Below, piece after piece: positions 27,679-39,485 of a DNA stretch of 64,000 bases. Location: contig AP031352.1 in the NCBI GenBank assembly GCA_037833965.1, positions 7,854,501 through 7,918,500 on the forward strand. The letters run 5' to 3'. Position 1 is the stretch's first letter; each line of letters starts with the position of its first letter. Source of the stretch: Marchantia polymorpha subsp. ruderalis. Lineage: Eukaryota; Streptophyta; Marchantiopsida; Marchantiales; Marchantiaceae. The notes under the pieces were generated by a model. That model was not told the DNA's origin. It was given only the letters and a program-made list of their open reading frames with translations, and ran no database searches. A program made the translations under genes and the position numbers.

Positions 27679-29035
27679 GCGCATGGCGCAGAAGTGACGT
27701 CGTGCTCCAGGTCGGGGTCCCGCGGGGAGCAAGCCTCGGGTGCCGTCCACGCGCCTCGAGAATTTTGGCTTCACAGGATAAGACTAAGATCGCGCTGGTG
27801 CTCTAAGAGCTGCAAATAAGTGCCCCTGAATTTGGAGGGCCTTCTTCTCAAACAGACAACAGGAGCAATCTCCGTAACGCTGGGGCGCTACGTTGAACAC
27901 GTCCTCCAGTAGATTCTTGCATCACTCTAGAATCGAAAGTACCGCGATTAGCAGACTTTCACCCAGCTCAGTGCGTCTGTCTAGATACGCACCTTTGTTT
28001 GCCTTGTCTCCAGTTTTCTTTTGCTTGTACGTGCTTTTCCGGAGCTAAGATATTTCAGCTCTGGCTGTTCCTCGGTAGTCGTTCACGTGCAGCAGCAAGC
28101 GTGCGAACGGGTGGAGTCCATGGAGGCATACGCAGTCGAAATACGGATCCTGTTGTCAAAGAAGGCGTCATCAACGTAGTCGTTTTGGAACGGTTGCAAT
28201 GGAACCGCAGTTGCCGCTGCTTTCCATAGATGTACGTTTTCAGAAACCAGAAATCAAAAGCAGATTGCAGTCACTGCAGCCCGGAGTCCAGAGTGAGATT
28301 CAGCGCCTTGAATGAACCACTTCTGAGTCATGACAGCCCAGCCCAGCTGAGCTGCTGTAAGAGCGAATGTACTCCCGTATACACGTTTTTTGCGCCTGTC
28401 CTATGTTTCCCTGTCCTCTGTCAAGCATTAGGCTCTGCTCGAAACCACCTTGTAGCTGCAGCAACCTTCTCTGGGCATGCGGTAGGTAATGTCCGACCGG
28501 AGGCGGTGTGTCCATTCGAACTCTAAGCAGCCAGTGCATCTCACAACCACTGTACTTCTCCGGGTCCTGACTTTTCTTTCCCTGATCTGAAATCGAACGG
28601 ACCGGCACCGAGCTTTGACCAATCAAGTTGCAGCAGCTATACACAGATTGCGATAAACAAATTCGGTTGACTATACCGAGTGTAGGAAAAAAACGCGCTA
28701 AACAAATGACAACCCTCGTCTCTGCTGATAAATTTTATACTGGTACTGAGAAAAAGCAAAACTGTAACACCTTCCTAATCGCTGCTAAATGCGGAACTCA
28801 ATCACAAAACTTTGACTGTAGATTGGAGCGTTTTTGTGAGCTTCCGCCGTAAATGTCTTGGCCCTTGTTGTAATGTATTGACTGCGCTCGAAGAAATAGT
28901 TCATGTCAGCTAGGTTGCCATCGAGAACTTGCGCTTCGATAGCACTTTGCAAGAGTTGAAAGAACAGTTGAGTGACTTTAGTTCAGGCGGAAAAATTGCT
29001 TGAAAACGGCTTTGGCTGAGCTGTGCATACATTTC

Positions 29036-29068
29036 ATCGTGTGTGTGTGTGTATATACATATACACAC
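29036..29068. repeat. GT/TA/CA simple repeat
   Basis: A run of GT dinucleotides, a short TATATACATATA centre, then ACACAC, which together form an imperfect palindrome. It is simple-sequence DNA with no evident role. Confidence 0.7.
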
Positions 29069-29616
29069 GTTCGAATAGATATGGAAATAAATTTTCTGAA
29101 GATACTGGGTAACTCGCTTGTTGACATGCTGACACGCAAGTCTCAATACTGGAGCTCGCCTTGCCTGAGCAGTGGTATTCCGTCTAGCACGTAGAGGATC
29201 TGAAGCCTGCCTTGGACTCACGTCTTGTCTTGTCTTGTAAACCCGGCCCTCATGACGAATCCTAATACTTTATTGGCAGTGCATGTCTGATTTGCCCATT
29301 CCAGTCAGTCAGTTGCCGAGTGTGAGACATGTACCTATGTCTTTAAGTCAGGAGTTGCAACCTTCTCGGGTAATGTCGCTGCATGGTGGTGACCAAACAA
29401 AACTAGAGAGCGAGGACTTGAGAGGATATGTAGAGCGGTAGAATATAATAGTGTCTTCACCCAAAGAGTTGCTTGCAATGCTGAACAAACTTGGTCGCTC
29501 TTGAACTTTGTTAAACTGGTCTCACACATTCCTCGACTATGTATACAACGTTTTTATAAGCTTAATGTAAGATAATGATGCACTCTGGTCCAGTTGTCTA
29601 GGTTTCCTTGTCTTAG

Positions 29617-29652
29617 TCATGACAGCTTCCAATATCTCGGAAGCTGTCATGA
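29617..29652. repeat. perfect 14 bp inverted repeat (hairpin)
   Basis: Bases 29617-29630 (TCATGACAGCTTCC) are the exact reverse complement of 29639-29652, with an 8-base loop AATATCTC. Either strand could form a stable stem. No gene ends or starts here, so a role as terminator, small-RNA precursor or protein site is not supported beyond the structure itself. Confidence 0.75.
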
Positions 29653-29899
29653 GTTGATCTGCATACATGGTTGTTCATACATTCATTGCGTGCACTTAGG
29701 TTCGGTACTATGATGAACATTGTGTGTAGTAGATCCCTGTTGTACCTCGGTTGATACAAAGATAAGGAAAAAGTTGTTGGAAGAGAGTTACAAAACGCCA
29801 GGTATTAGTAGGCTTCCTTCTTGATATTGAAAACTTTCTTTCCCTTTCTTTTAGTTGAAATTTACAAGAAACCTTTTTTTTATTGAGCAACTTCGCAAT

Positions 29900-32150
29900 C
29901 ACCAAATATAACTGATAAAATAACATAATGCTTGCATTAACCCAAAAGAAGGTTAAATATGCATTTATATGAAGAGTTGAACTCCTTTGACACTATATTT
30001 CTTGTGTCGCGATGTATCATCTATCGAACTCCTCCTGCATCTATTTTAAGTGATAAATTATGTACACAATCATGAATTTAGTTCATATGTTACTCTGTAT
30101 GCACTTTACACTCATATGAAATCTGAAACTGATAATATATCCATATACTATAGAAGTAAATTCGCGCCCAATTTCAAGTGAAGGATAAAAATATTCACGT
30201 TCGAAAGAAATATTTGAATCTTATTCACCAAATTTACTCACATCTTAAAAAGTCCTAGCAACAACTTTAAACCTCTATCTGCAAATATCATTTCTCCTAC
30301 TTCTTCAGCTCAAATCACCTTGCTCAATGATGATTTCACGTGCATTTTCACTCACTTGTAGTTCTCAAATGTCTTCTGTTATTTTATGTTATTAAGTAGC
30401 ATTATTCGTTGATGAAATTTGTGAATAGTTTTGAAAATGTCTGGTCTTACGTTCGAATAATTACTATTGTTCATGATCATCTAAAGTCATGTTGATTATT
30501 TTGATTTTGTCTCGTCAATCCTGGAACAAATGATTTGTGCACACTTGCTTGCAAAAATATTGCCTAAGTTTTATAAAGAAATGATCTTTTAGGATTCACT
30601 AATTGATGTAATATTGCTTTTTAATTTCACATAAATTTGAATTGAACATTCTTGTAGAGTTTTTTTAAGCTTGATTTTAATATTTTTCACTATTTTTTAT
30701 AGTTTTATTACTCTTAATTACGTTATTTCAACATAGTTTAATGAATATGATTCCATGAATTAAATTCATGTAATATTCTTTGCCTATTAAAATAATTTTG
30801 TAATAAATTTAACAAAATTTCAAGCAAAAAAATTATTTATCATATGTCTTCTCAAATTTGAATACAATGTAGATTAAATCAGCAATATTTTAAGTCTAAA
30901 AAAATCTTTATAATATTATTGACATACGTCTTCTTATGATAAAAAAAAAATTGATTTTTTTTGTCAAAAAGTAGATGTGAAATGTTTTCACAAAATCATA
31001 AAAATATAAGCTGATAAAAAAATGTATTTGATGAAACCCCTTTGGAAAGCAAAACATTTGCAAAGAACTCAAACGCTTCATTTTATTATTGCGATCCACA
31101 ACAAACTTGCAGCCCATTGTCATCTACAAAATTTTGTAAATGCTTTGCTCACAGTTCCGTCATCCATGTTTTTCAAGTCAATTCTTGCATTCAACAATAG
31201 ATTATGATATGATGTATGAAGAAAATTGCGTCCTACTACAAACTCTTGTGTTGGAATAACGAAGCAACTTAATATGACAGAATTGATATTTGCAAATTTC
31301 ATACTATGGATTCATGCAAAATTGCCACATGATACTAGTAGGCTACTACGGAAATTAAAATGATCAATATGGCACATATCAATTCTTCAAAAGTACTCAA
31401 TGTAATGACAATTTTTTCTAACTTTCCTTACTAAAATCATCATTATGTTAACACCATGAACAATAATTTGAAAATAAAAAACGTTACAAAAACTTGTATG
31501 AAAACACATGGATGACGATGAATTGAAGGGCCGTCGGAGGTATTCCATCAGATAAAATGAATCGATTAGAATATCAGCAAATGTTTTGCTTTTTGCAGGT
31601 GTTTCATCAAGTAATTTTTTCAAGCTTGTATGAACATATCATGTGTAAAGTTAAATATTTGTCATGATCATATGTAGGTTTGCAAAGCTATATAGTTTGC
31701 GATGTGACCACATACCTAATTGGATGTGTTTTCATACATATTAAGGTTTGAGTATGATCTAGGACTACTCATGATATGATTCACCCTCATGTATGTGAGG
31801 GGTATACTATATGGTGTGATTCGAAGAGCGGTTAGTTCTTTCAGTTGAGACTTAAGCGCTGAAAGATAGTCGGTTTGTGAGTAGCACCCAGATATCAAAA
31901 TTCTCATTAGCATTGGCATGCATTCTCATAGTAGTAGAGTGGATTTGGCTCGACTGTTTGTGATATTCCATTCTGTGTTTTAGGACAATATATCTATCGC
32001 GTATTGTCACTTGAAGAATTCGAGTGCGAGAGTTGCAAAAAATTGATGAGAAGTTAGATATGGATCTATTCTACCATCGCGTGCAAATAGAAATTATTTT
32101 TGTCGAGCAATTTGAGAAAAATCTCAAAATTTGAGACTTTGATTTGTATT
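29900..32150. other. AT-rich stretch, nothing recognised
   Basis: AT-rich DNA with frames no longer than 78 codons on either strand and no family match. The right end (from about 31.7 kb) lies just upstream of the gypsy relic at 32.15-32.52 kb and may be its unreadable integrase region; I could not align it. Confidence 0.45.
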
Positions 32151-32520
32151 CAACGAGTTTTCTTCGAAGTTTTTTTCCGGTTGGACAATGGGTTTGTACT
32201 CGGTGTACTTCGAAGGGATAGATGATTTGATGTTCATATATTTTGAATTGCAGATAGACGACTAACGATAAGGCAACATAGCATCCGACCTACTAGTTCA
32301 CCCACCCATGAAAGTGTATAGCATGTAATTGTAGATATGACTACTTGGGAGTCAGAGTGACCTGACTGCTAGTTAAGGCGACGAGTTGTGATACACTTGT
32401 ATTTGTGTATGCTCTCATCTACGATTTGTATGTATGATATTGCAACAATATATGTTGTATGACGATGTGTATTTGCACGACAAATCACATAAATGCTAAA
32501 GTTTACAACATATGCCAAAT
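32150..32520 (+). mobile_element. Ty3/gypsy relic: PHD-finger end plus LTR start, plus strand
   Basis: This stretch aligns, in inverted orientation, to the 3' end of the gypsy element at 49.4-49.7 kb. It covers the end of the PHD-finger coding region (a degraded GRWVCLRCTS segment near 32190), the spacer GAATTGCAGATAG(A/G)CGACTAACGAT, the polypurine region, and an LTR start TTGTGATAC at about 32396. Homology continues through the GCACGACA motif near 32480. The copy is much more AT-rich than its relative, with differences mostly C to T or G to A. After GCACGACA it continues as AATCACATAAATG, comparable to the sequence left of 48989. Confidence 0.8.
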
Positions 32521-32556
32521 CTTCACTTGGTACAATACTAATTTGGTGAAAGATCA

Positions 32557-32815
32557 TATAGGTAGTTGATTCATTGAATCCTTACCAAATTTTCAATCTA
32601 GCCAAAATAATAATAATATTTTTTCCCAATAATCAATGTTGAATTTCATTGTATACAATCCTCACCACATTGTCAACCTAGCCAATAAACGACTATACTT
32701 TTCCGAAAGTCAATATTGAGTTTCATTAGATACAATCCTCATCACATTGTCAACCTAGCCAATAAACGACTTTCCTTTCCCGATATTCAAAGTTGAATTC
32801 CAAGGGATAAGTCAT
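32557..32815. repeat. 77 bp tandem repeat, three and a fraction copies
   Basis: Units 32634-32710 and 32711-32787 are near-identical 77 bp copies, each containing CACATTGTCAACCTAGCCAA. A more diverged unit precedes them (about 32557-32633) and a partial unit follows (32788-32815). The array sits directly downstream of the gypsy relic. It has no open frame. Whether it belonged to the LTR or arose later is unknown. Confidence 0.8.
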
Positions 32816-32819
32816 AGCG

Positions 32820-34985
32820 ACATCACATCATATGAATCTACAATTGTAAGTACATGCTCTCATGATAAAACTATTACTATAAGCTTGGACATTCATGATG
32901 ATGTGTATGATGCTCGTGCAAATACTAAAACTTCAGAAATGTCAAAATTTGGACAAAGACTTTCTCCACATTCTTCTTGTGCAAGTCAGTATCAAACGAT
33001 GCTTACTCCCACAATATAAAGAACCGTGCAGTAGAATCCAACAATTGAGTTGAGAAACCTTTTCTGAAGGGTTATCTTACAAAATACATCACTATGTGGC
33101 AATTGTGTGCTCTTTATACTATTCTAGCAAACAAATTCATCACATTGAAGTTGTAGTCGCTTGTACATTCTCACTAGAGAATGTCATAACCTTAGATTCA
33201 ACCCCATTGGCACTTTCATATGTAGTAACAATCAAAACCCCCTCAATGTTGTCAGAAAATATGGTTGTCAAACCTAACATGCGATATAGTGGCAACGTTG
33301 TTCACACAGATGTGAATTTGAGAATGAACATGATTCTATTCTGAACAATGTTGTGAATGATACCTCCAACGCTGTTGACGTTTGGAAATTATTTGCTCCA
33401 TATTCAGATATAGGGATACTATAGTACTGTCCGCAAAATCCATGTCGAAGTCCAGGACATGGAACTCATCATATTCAGGTATTCAGCGGCATGTGAGATA
33501 AGTCCACGATCCATGAGAGAAGTACTCCTTCACTTGTGAGCCAATGAAAATTTCTCCCCAGCGGACAAGTATGGTCAACTTGGCAAAGAGAACTGTCGAC
33601 ACTCGTACCAAGTACACAGGTGACAGACTGGTTGATATAGCAGATGACATTCAGTATCATTTTATCTCATACACTTTTTGAACTGTATCATGTATTGAAG
33701 GGTCCTTCAGCCTCTCTCTAATTAATGATCGCAACGTAATTTTGGTTGAAGATTTTATAAGATGTTAATGTAAACTTCTCAGCAATCTTCTCTTGTAATT
33801 AGGTCAATATTAACTATTGTGATTAAGTTTGCTAGGAATTTAGATCCATTGCCTGCAAATATCTACAGGATGACGGTTTGATTCGAATATCTGTAGACTA
33901 CTCTGGTGTGCCATGAGAATATCGGGAGTGATGAGTTACAACTCATCACTTCCATTCCTTAACACATACAATCCACACACTTATCCCGATGAATCTGTAC
34001 ACTCGCAATATGTAATAGAACGTTAAACGGTTGACTGATTTTGATTGTCCAGCATATCAATGTTGCACGAAGAGTGTACTTACTCTCCCATATGGCTCAT
34101 AGCAGTACATTCTCTCCACTAAATATTTTACTACCCTCGTAGCCTTCGACATGAAATCAGGGAACATGTGTTATTACAACAAATGTACGTATCTGACCCA
34201 GTATACTAGTTGACGAAAATATTACTTCGATACTATTTTAGTCACTCATCCCCCGTACCACTCGACTTTTGGCTCGACATGTATATTTGGATTTACATTC
34301 ACTCATTCATACCAGTTTTCAAGTCATACTCATGTTTTCAATAATCCTTGCAGTAGGGGAGCCATATTCCATACATCATACCTTTCTGTCTACAATCCGG
34401 AGTCTTCACTAGCATTAAAGTTCGATTCTGTTGTGCTTGAGTTATTCAACCAAGACACAATAAGAAATAGTATAACATCACCTAATATTGATGAGTCTCA
34501 ACACGACGTGTTGATAGACTCCCCTGATACTGCTTACGATATGAAGAAAACACCGGAGATGTTTTGTGCAAATCGAGAGGAAACTTCGATACAATCCTCA
34601 TGACAAACGTTCCGTGTGGGAAGCGGTCAATAATTTACCTCGTTTCATGTGGCTTGTCCTCAATAAAAAATTTGTAAAACCCCTGGTCAACGGCCAGACT
34701 AAAACCTAGGACAGGACAACCAGTACTAAATATCATGACAAACACTTCCAACTAATTTAGTTGGTGGAGGAAAAATGAGAAAATTCCAGATGCTCTGACT
34801 TATATAAAACTTCACATTCTGAAGAGCGTCCAGAACGATTATCCTAGTTAGATGTCAAGCGATAATCTCCGACACTAACCGTGTACTACGACGCAGTTGA
34901 GAGAAAATGATGCCGCCATATATGTTACACCTCTTGACATGTGCAAAATCTCTTCCCTCCAGAACCTTGGAAGGTGAAAGAATAG
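32820..34985. other. gene-free stretch downstream of the helicase
   Basis: No convincing gene. Small frames (33096-33344 plus, 33475-33660 minus) match nothing I know. An 11 bp perfect inverted repeat with a 2-base loop (AGTGATGAGTT and its complement) lies at 33927-33950. The right-hand part, up to about 200-400 bp left of 35016, should contain the 3' UTR and polyadenylation site of the minus-strand helicase, but I could not place the cleavage site. Confidence 0.45.
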
Positions 34986-35015
34986 AATCGAATGACGTAC
35001 GATCCACAAACAGAA

Positions 35016-38000
35016 CTACCACTGTCTCCGTTGTCCACCTCCACCTCGACCTCTTCCACCTCCATATCCTCCTCCTCTTCCGCCATACCCACCTCTGCCG
35101 CCGTAGCCACTGATTGACAACAGACCGAGCAATTAGGTCTTATAATCCACTCCTCGAAACACCGTACAGTTTTGCGCAAACAACATCAACTTCAACCTAA
35201 GGATCCCTTGCATTTTATATCAGACCAGATCTCAGTAACTACACTTACCGGGACTGGTTATTGCTTTCGGGACGGGCTACAAGTTCAGGTAGCTTCTCGC
35301 ACACTTCAATTGTGAAACCGTTTTCATCGCCGGCACCTATATATAATGACCACGGCCATACATCATACTCGACGCACTTAACAACGATATATGGTACAAG
35401 AAAAATTAAATCCAACAATAAAAGCACTGGCTTCTTCCAAACCTTACGGTCATATCAAGATGCCGCTTATCGATACTCGACTTACCTGAAACAATTTCAT
35501 CGACGAGCTTCGGTGGCACGTCAAAAACAGCTCCTTTCCCGTCAGCAGTGAGCTGCATTCGCCTCACTTCTGCTATCGACTCTTCTGAGAGGAATTTCCT
35601 AAGGCAGTTGAAGGCATATCTGGAATATCCAAACCGACCGCAATGCGTTAACTCAACAACATCCAGTTCGCAAGCAGGAGAAAATTGTGATCGCAAATAT
35701 ATTAACAAAAAAATTATCACATCACACACTCCACCACTGGGGAAGCATGAAGATATACAGTATGATCACCGATTGCACAACTTTATGCACCACAAAGTAA
35801 AGGAACATACGTCGGAGAATATATCGTCGATCCCGCTTGAAGATAAAGGGTTGTTGCGTCGTCCGTAGATGTAAACAAGGATCGCCTCTTGACATCAGTG
35901 TGTCCCTGATCAAGGAGAGATGTGAGGATCAATCCCCAAATCAATAACTACATTCGTCTAGTCTAAAACTACAATCATGTCCCATACTTACAGAAATTTT
36001 GGCGAGGGCCTTGGCGATGACATCGACGGCAGTTAGGCCACTGGAGTCCAAGAGCTCTTGAGCAGCTACTCTGAACAGAGGAAGTACACTGCGAATAGAA
36101 ACCAGCATAAAGTCAATAATGGTTACGACTTAAGATGACATTCGATTTTTCGGCCGACACCAGAAGACTACAGAATCGAGAAACAAATGTCCGCCGAAAG
36201 TCCTCTGTTACAAAACTTCAAATACTACTCACAAACATGCGTCAAATACCTGTCTGACACTTCTCGAATACTGTCAATTGAACTCGTAGCTGATGCTTTC
36301 GCTATGTCAGCCGGTTGAGGTGCAGCGATGCGTTCAAACTTGAACCCAGCTTTTCTCTCAATTTGAGCAATCATATACTCCTTCTTCCGATCGTAGAGCA
36401 TCACAGAGATTCCCAATTTTCCTAAGTTTCCAAAAGAAATGACCAATAGTTACTAATGTAGACAGAAATAAGCAGCACAACTCCACCCTATCTCGCACCG
36501 CAGTCCTTTCTTCCATCGGTAGCAAACATGCCCACAGGTCAAATATAGTTGCAGTGTTGACCACTTGCGTGCATTGTAGGCAGAGTTTTGAATGCCAGAA
36601 ACACTCACCTGCTCTTCCTGTACGGCCTGATCGATGGATGTAAGTTTCTGCATCTCGAGGGGGCTCGCACTGCAACATCCACGGTCTTTCAGTTGAAGAG
36701 AAAACAAAATATTGAAGACTCCAAGGCCCTAGTAAAGCCTCAGTGATGCGTAACAATCCGTGAGGAATGGTACCTGAACTACAAGCTGGACGTCGTTAAT
36801 ATCCAGTCCTCGTGCAGCCACATCAGTCGCAACCAACACAGTGAACTTCGCAGAACGGAAAGCGGCCAGTGTTTGCTGAAAGAGAAAGTTACAACGTCAG
36901 TACAGCCGTCAAGCGTTACACCAGGTTCCACGTAACTCATGACTTGAAACAGACCACTTCGAAATAGAACCAAATCACCAGAGCAGTTTTGTTGCGTCTT
37001 CACATCAGCGAGAAAGATATTAGACATCAGGCAAGAAGGAAGAAAGAGTGTGATGCCGGAAACAGTATCAACCTCACGAACAGCTTGAGATATGTCCCCG
37101 TGAAGTGCCCGGGCGACTCCATGACTGAGAGCACCTGCTAACTCGGATGCGTCATTCTTGGTTTCCGTGAAAACGATGCAACGCCCACCACTGCCAGTAA
37201 AACATCCTCAGTTTAGTTTCTTGTCTGGCGTGATAAAACTTTGTGCACAATCAACGTCATCCACATCGGACATAAGTGAAGTCAGCGTAATTGTTACCTT
37301 CCATAACAACTGATAATGTCCGCAACCACCTGAGCTCTTGCGAAGTAAACACAGGGCATCAATAAATGCTTCACTGCAGCGCTTGCCTTCATCTTCTCAT
37401 CTCCAACAAGATCGACAGTTGTCTTGCCTGGCTTCAAGAATCTCGACGCAATCTGCCAAAGTTGGACAGTTAACAACAATAAGATATAATTCAAAGCCAT
37501 TTGAGTGGAACACTAATATTTCCTGTTAGATGCTTGTCATTCAATTTATAATGAAGGCACATAACGGAAACAAATCAAATGAAAGACGTGTAGGGTTGCT
37601 GACCGACAGAAACTAACCTGCTTCACCCATTCCGGCATGGTTGCGCTAAATAGCAATGTCTGAACAGTAGTAGCGTCTTCAACACCCCCTGTAAAACAAA
37701 ATTCAGGCGTCTCGTTATGACACGACATAAGCTGCGACCAAACATTAATAAAGGAGGAATTTGGATAAAATTAAAATGGCAAATACGAGAGAAAAACGCA
37801 AGTTTAACAACAAAGTTTATATCCTGTGCGTCTTCAGCTGAATGTACAGCAATCCAAGACTGGTAAGAGCTGAATTTTACGACGAGACCCAACGGGGAGT
37901 ACCGAGAATAGTCTCCACGTCATCTACGAATCCCATGTTCAACATCTCATCAGCTTCATCGAGAACACGGAATTTCAATGTCTTCAAGTTCAAGGATCCC

Positions 38001-39116
38001 CTGTTAAAATGGTCCTACATTCCACGACAACCAGAAGTCAGTACTACAAAGAACAGTACGTTCAAAATGGAAGTATCTGTACTGCACCCACAAATCAAGA
38101 TCAAAACACTAACAAAAGCCAACATCATGTAGAATCCTTGATATGAACTACGAGTTGAAAATTACCTTGATTCGTCCGGGAGTGCCCACAACCACATCTA
38201 CACCCCTGCGCAACGCATTCTCCTGAGGAGGGTACGGTGCGCCACCGTATACACAGACTGTGGTCAAACCGACAGACTGACCGTAGAACTCGAAGTCAGA
38301 GTGCACCTGGGAAGATCATTTGAGACTTCAGTCAGCTTGCAAAGATAAGAAGGTCCAAAACGGCATAAACTAGTTGCGAGCTCCAACGAGACAACTAAGC
38401 AGAAATCACATACATCCAATAGCGTGGCAGCCACTACATGTCGATAACGCCCGTAATGGAATTACGGCATCTAAACCAAAAGTGTCTACCTGCTTGGCTA
38501 GCTCGCGTGTGGGAGTCAGCACAATGACACTGGGTGACCTCCCGTAAGCCCTCTTGTTTGCTTTGAATTCGGCGTTATTGGTGAGAGACTCCAGAATTGG
38601 AAGCACAAATGCAAGTGTTTTTCCCTGACCAGTGCGTGCACGACCAACTAGATCCTTGCCATCGAATACATCATCAAAAGTTTGAGCCTGAATTGGGAAG
38701 AGAGCCTCGATTCCTTTCGACTTTAATTTATCTCTCAAGGACTTCGAAATCCTGAAATTCGTCACCGCAAGAGGATCTACTGCGCCTTCTGCCGCACCAT
38801 CCTCGCTGTTTCCTCCAACCTTCAGCTTTTTGGAACCCTTCTCCTCGTCGGACAGCACCTTGTTCTTCTTCCTCTTTAAACTCTTGTCCTCAGAGGCCCC
38901 ATTCGCGTGCACTCCGTTCTCGACTACCATGGGGCTAGGTGGAGACGTTCCATTCAGCTGTTCCTTCTTCTCCTTTTTCTTTTTTTTCTTTTCGGAATCA
39001 GACGCGGAGGGAGACGGAGAAGGAGCTACAACTTTGTCTGCAGATTTCAGCTTCTTCACCTTTTTGATGGGATCAGCCTTCGACATGGCCTCTACTGGGC
39101 CCTCAACTCCCGGCAT
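35016..39116 (-). CDS. RH7: DEAD-box ATP-dependent RNA helicase, RH7/PRH75 type
   Basis: Complete 688-residue protein from 14 exons: 39116-38490, 38306-38166, 38014-37903, 37688-37618, 37452-37298, 37190-37073, 36875-36774, 36669-36609, 36421-36250, 36088-35992, 35905-35811, 35619-35486, 35336-35249, 35109-35016. All introns are GT-AG and every phase closes. Residues 1-115 are Lys/Ser-rich. The helicase motifs are intact: Q region near 121-146, ARTGQGKT 160-167, PTRELA 202-207, TPGR 251-254, DEAD 275-278, SAT 308-310, [10 protein letters not shown] 424-433, HRSGRTGR 454-461. A GUCT domain (about 545-640) and a Gly/Arg tail (659-683) complete the nucleolar RNA helicase II layout; Arabidopsis PRH75 has about the same length. 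Family members unwind RNA in rRNA processing in the nucleolus. The first in-frame ATG before the Lys-rich tract was taken as start. Family assignment is very secure. Confidence 0.96.
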
Positions 39117-39437
39117 CAGGATAAGCGATCAGGTGTCCGGACGATTTAGTTATCGAATACAATTGAAATCTAACAAATCAGCAACATCCAGCCAACAAAG
39201 TTCAGCAAGACGTCGATCTCCTCAAAGGCGCGACCTCGTTCCTGCAAGCCAGGCAGCGACCTTCGCAAGCTGTGACAATGCTGAGCACCACCGCAGCTGA
39301 CACTTTCTTCTGCAAAGAAAGTGGAAGTTGCAGCGGCTCTAGCAGATGACCCGTGAAATGAAAACCCGAGTGAGAGAAGATGCGCACCACAGTGGAGGTT
39401 TAGGGCGACAGTCCCATTCTCCCAATGCTCGTCTTCT

Positions 39438-39450
39438 TTAGGGTTAGGGT
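39438..39450 (-). promoter_or_regulatory. double telo-box upstream of the helicase
   Basis: On the minus strand the sequence reads ACCCTAACCCTAAA, two overlapping copies of the plant telo-box (AAACCCTAA core), about 320 bp before the helicase ATG. In plants this element is enriched near the start of ribosomal-protein and ribosome-biogenesis genes. That fits a nucleolar helicase and suggests co-regulation with the translation machinery. It is the sequence next to a pyrimidine-rich tract that may mark the transcription start. Confidence 0.6.
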
Positions 39451-39485
39451 TGTCTTCTCTTTCTCTTTCTCCTCTCTTCTCGTTC
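39451..39485. promoter_or_regulatory. CT-rich (GA-rich on minus) promoter tract
   Basis: A nearly pure TCTTTCTCTTTCTCCTCTCTT tract on the plus strand, GA-rich in the sense of the helicase gene. Such tracts are common in plant core promoters and 5' UTRs. Its role is inferred from position only. Confidence 0.4.

Larger units (their letters stand above)
23160..29900. other. normal-composition block without a recognised gene
   Basis: About 6.7 kb whose base composition resembles the helicase and amidohydrolase region, not the desert. Many frames of 60-167 codons overlap on both strands (largest 27175-27678 plus, 23438-23968 plus, 23167-23571 minus). None contains a domain I know, and I found no chain of exons with consistent phase. 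It could hold a lineage-specific gene, a non-coding transcript, or unique intergenic DNA. A degenerate repeat at 25.6-26.0 kb and a perfect hairpin at 29617-29652 are listed separately. Confidence 0.5.

Noticed and set aside
38830..39300. 156-codon plus ORF rich in Ser and Phe
   Set aside because: Antisense shadow of the Lys-rich first exon of the helicase (AAG/AAA codons read as CTT/TTT).
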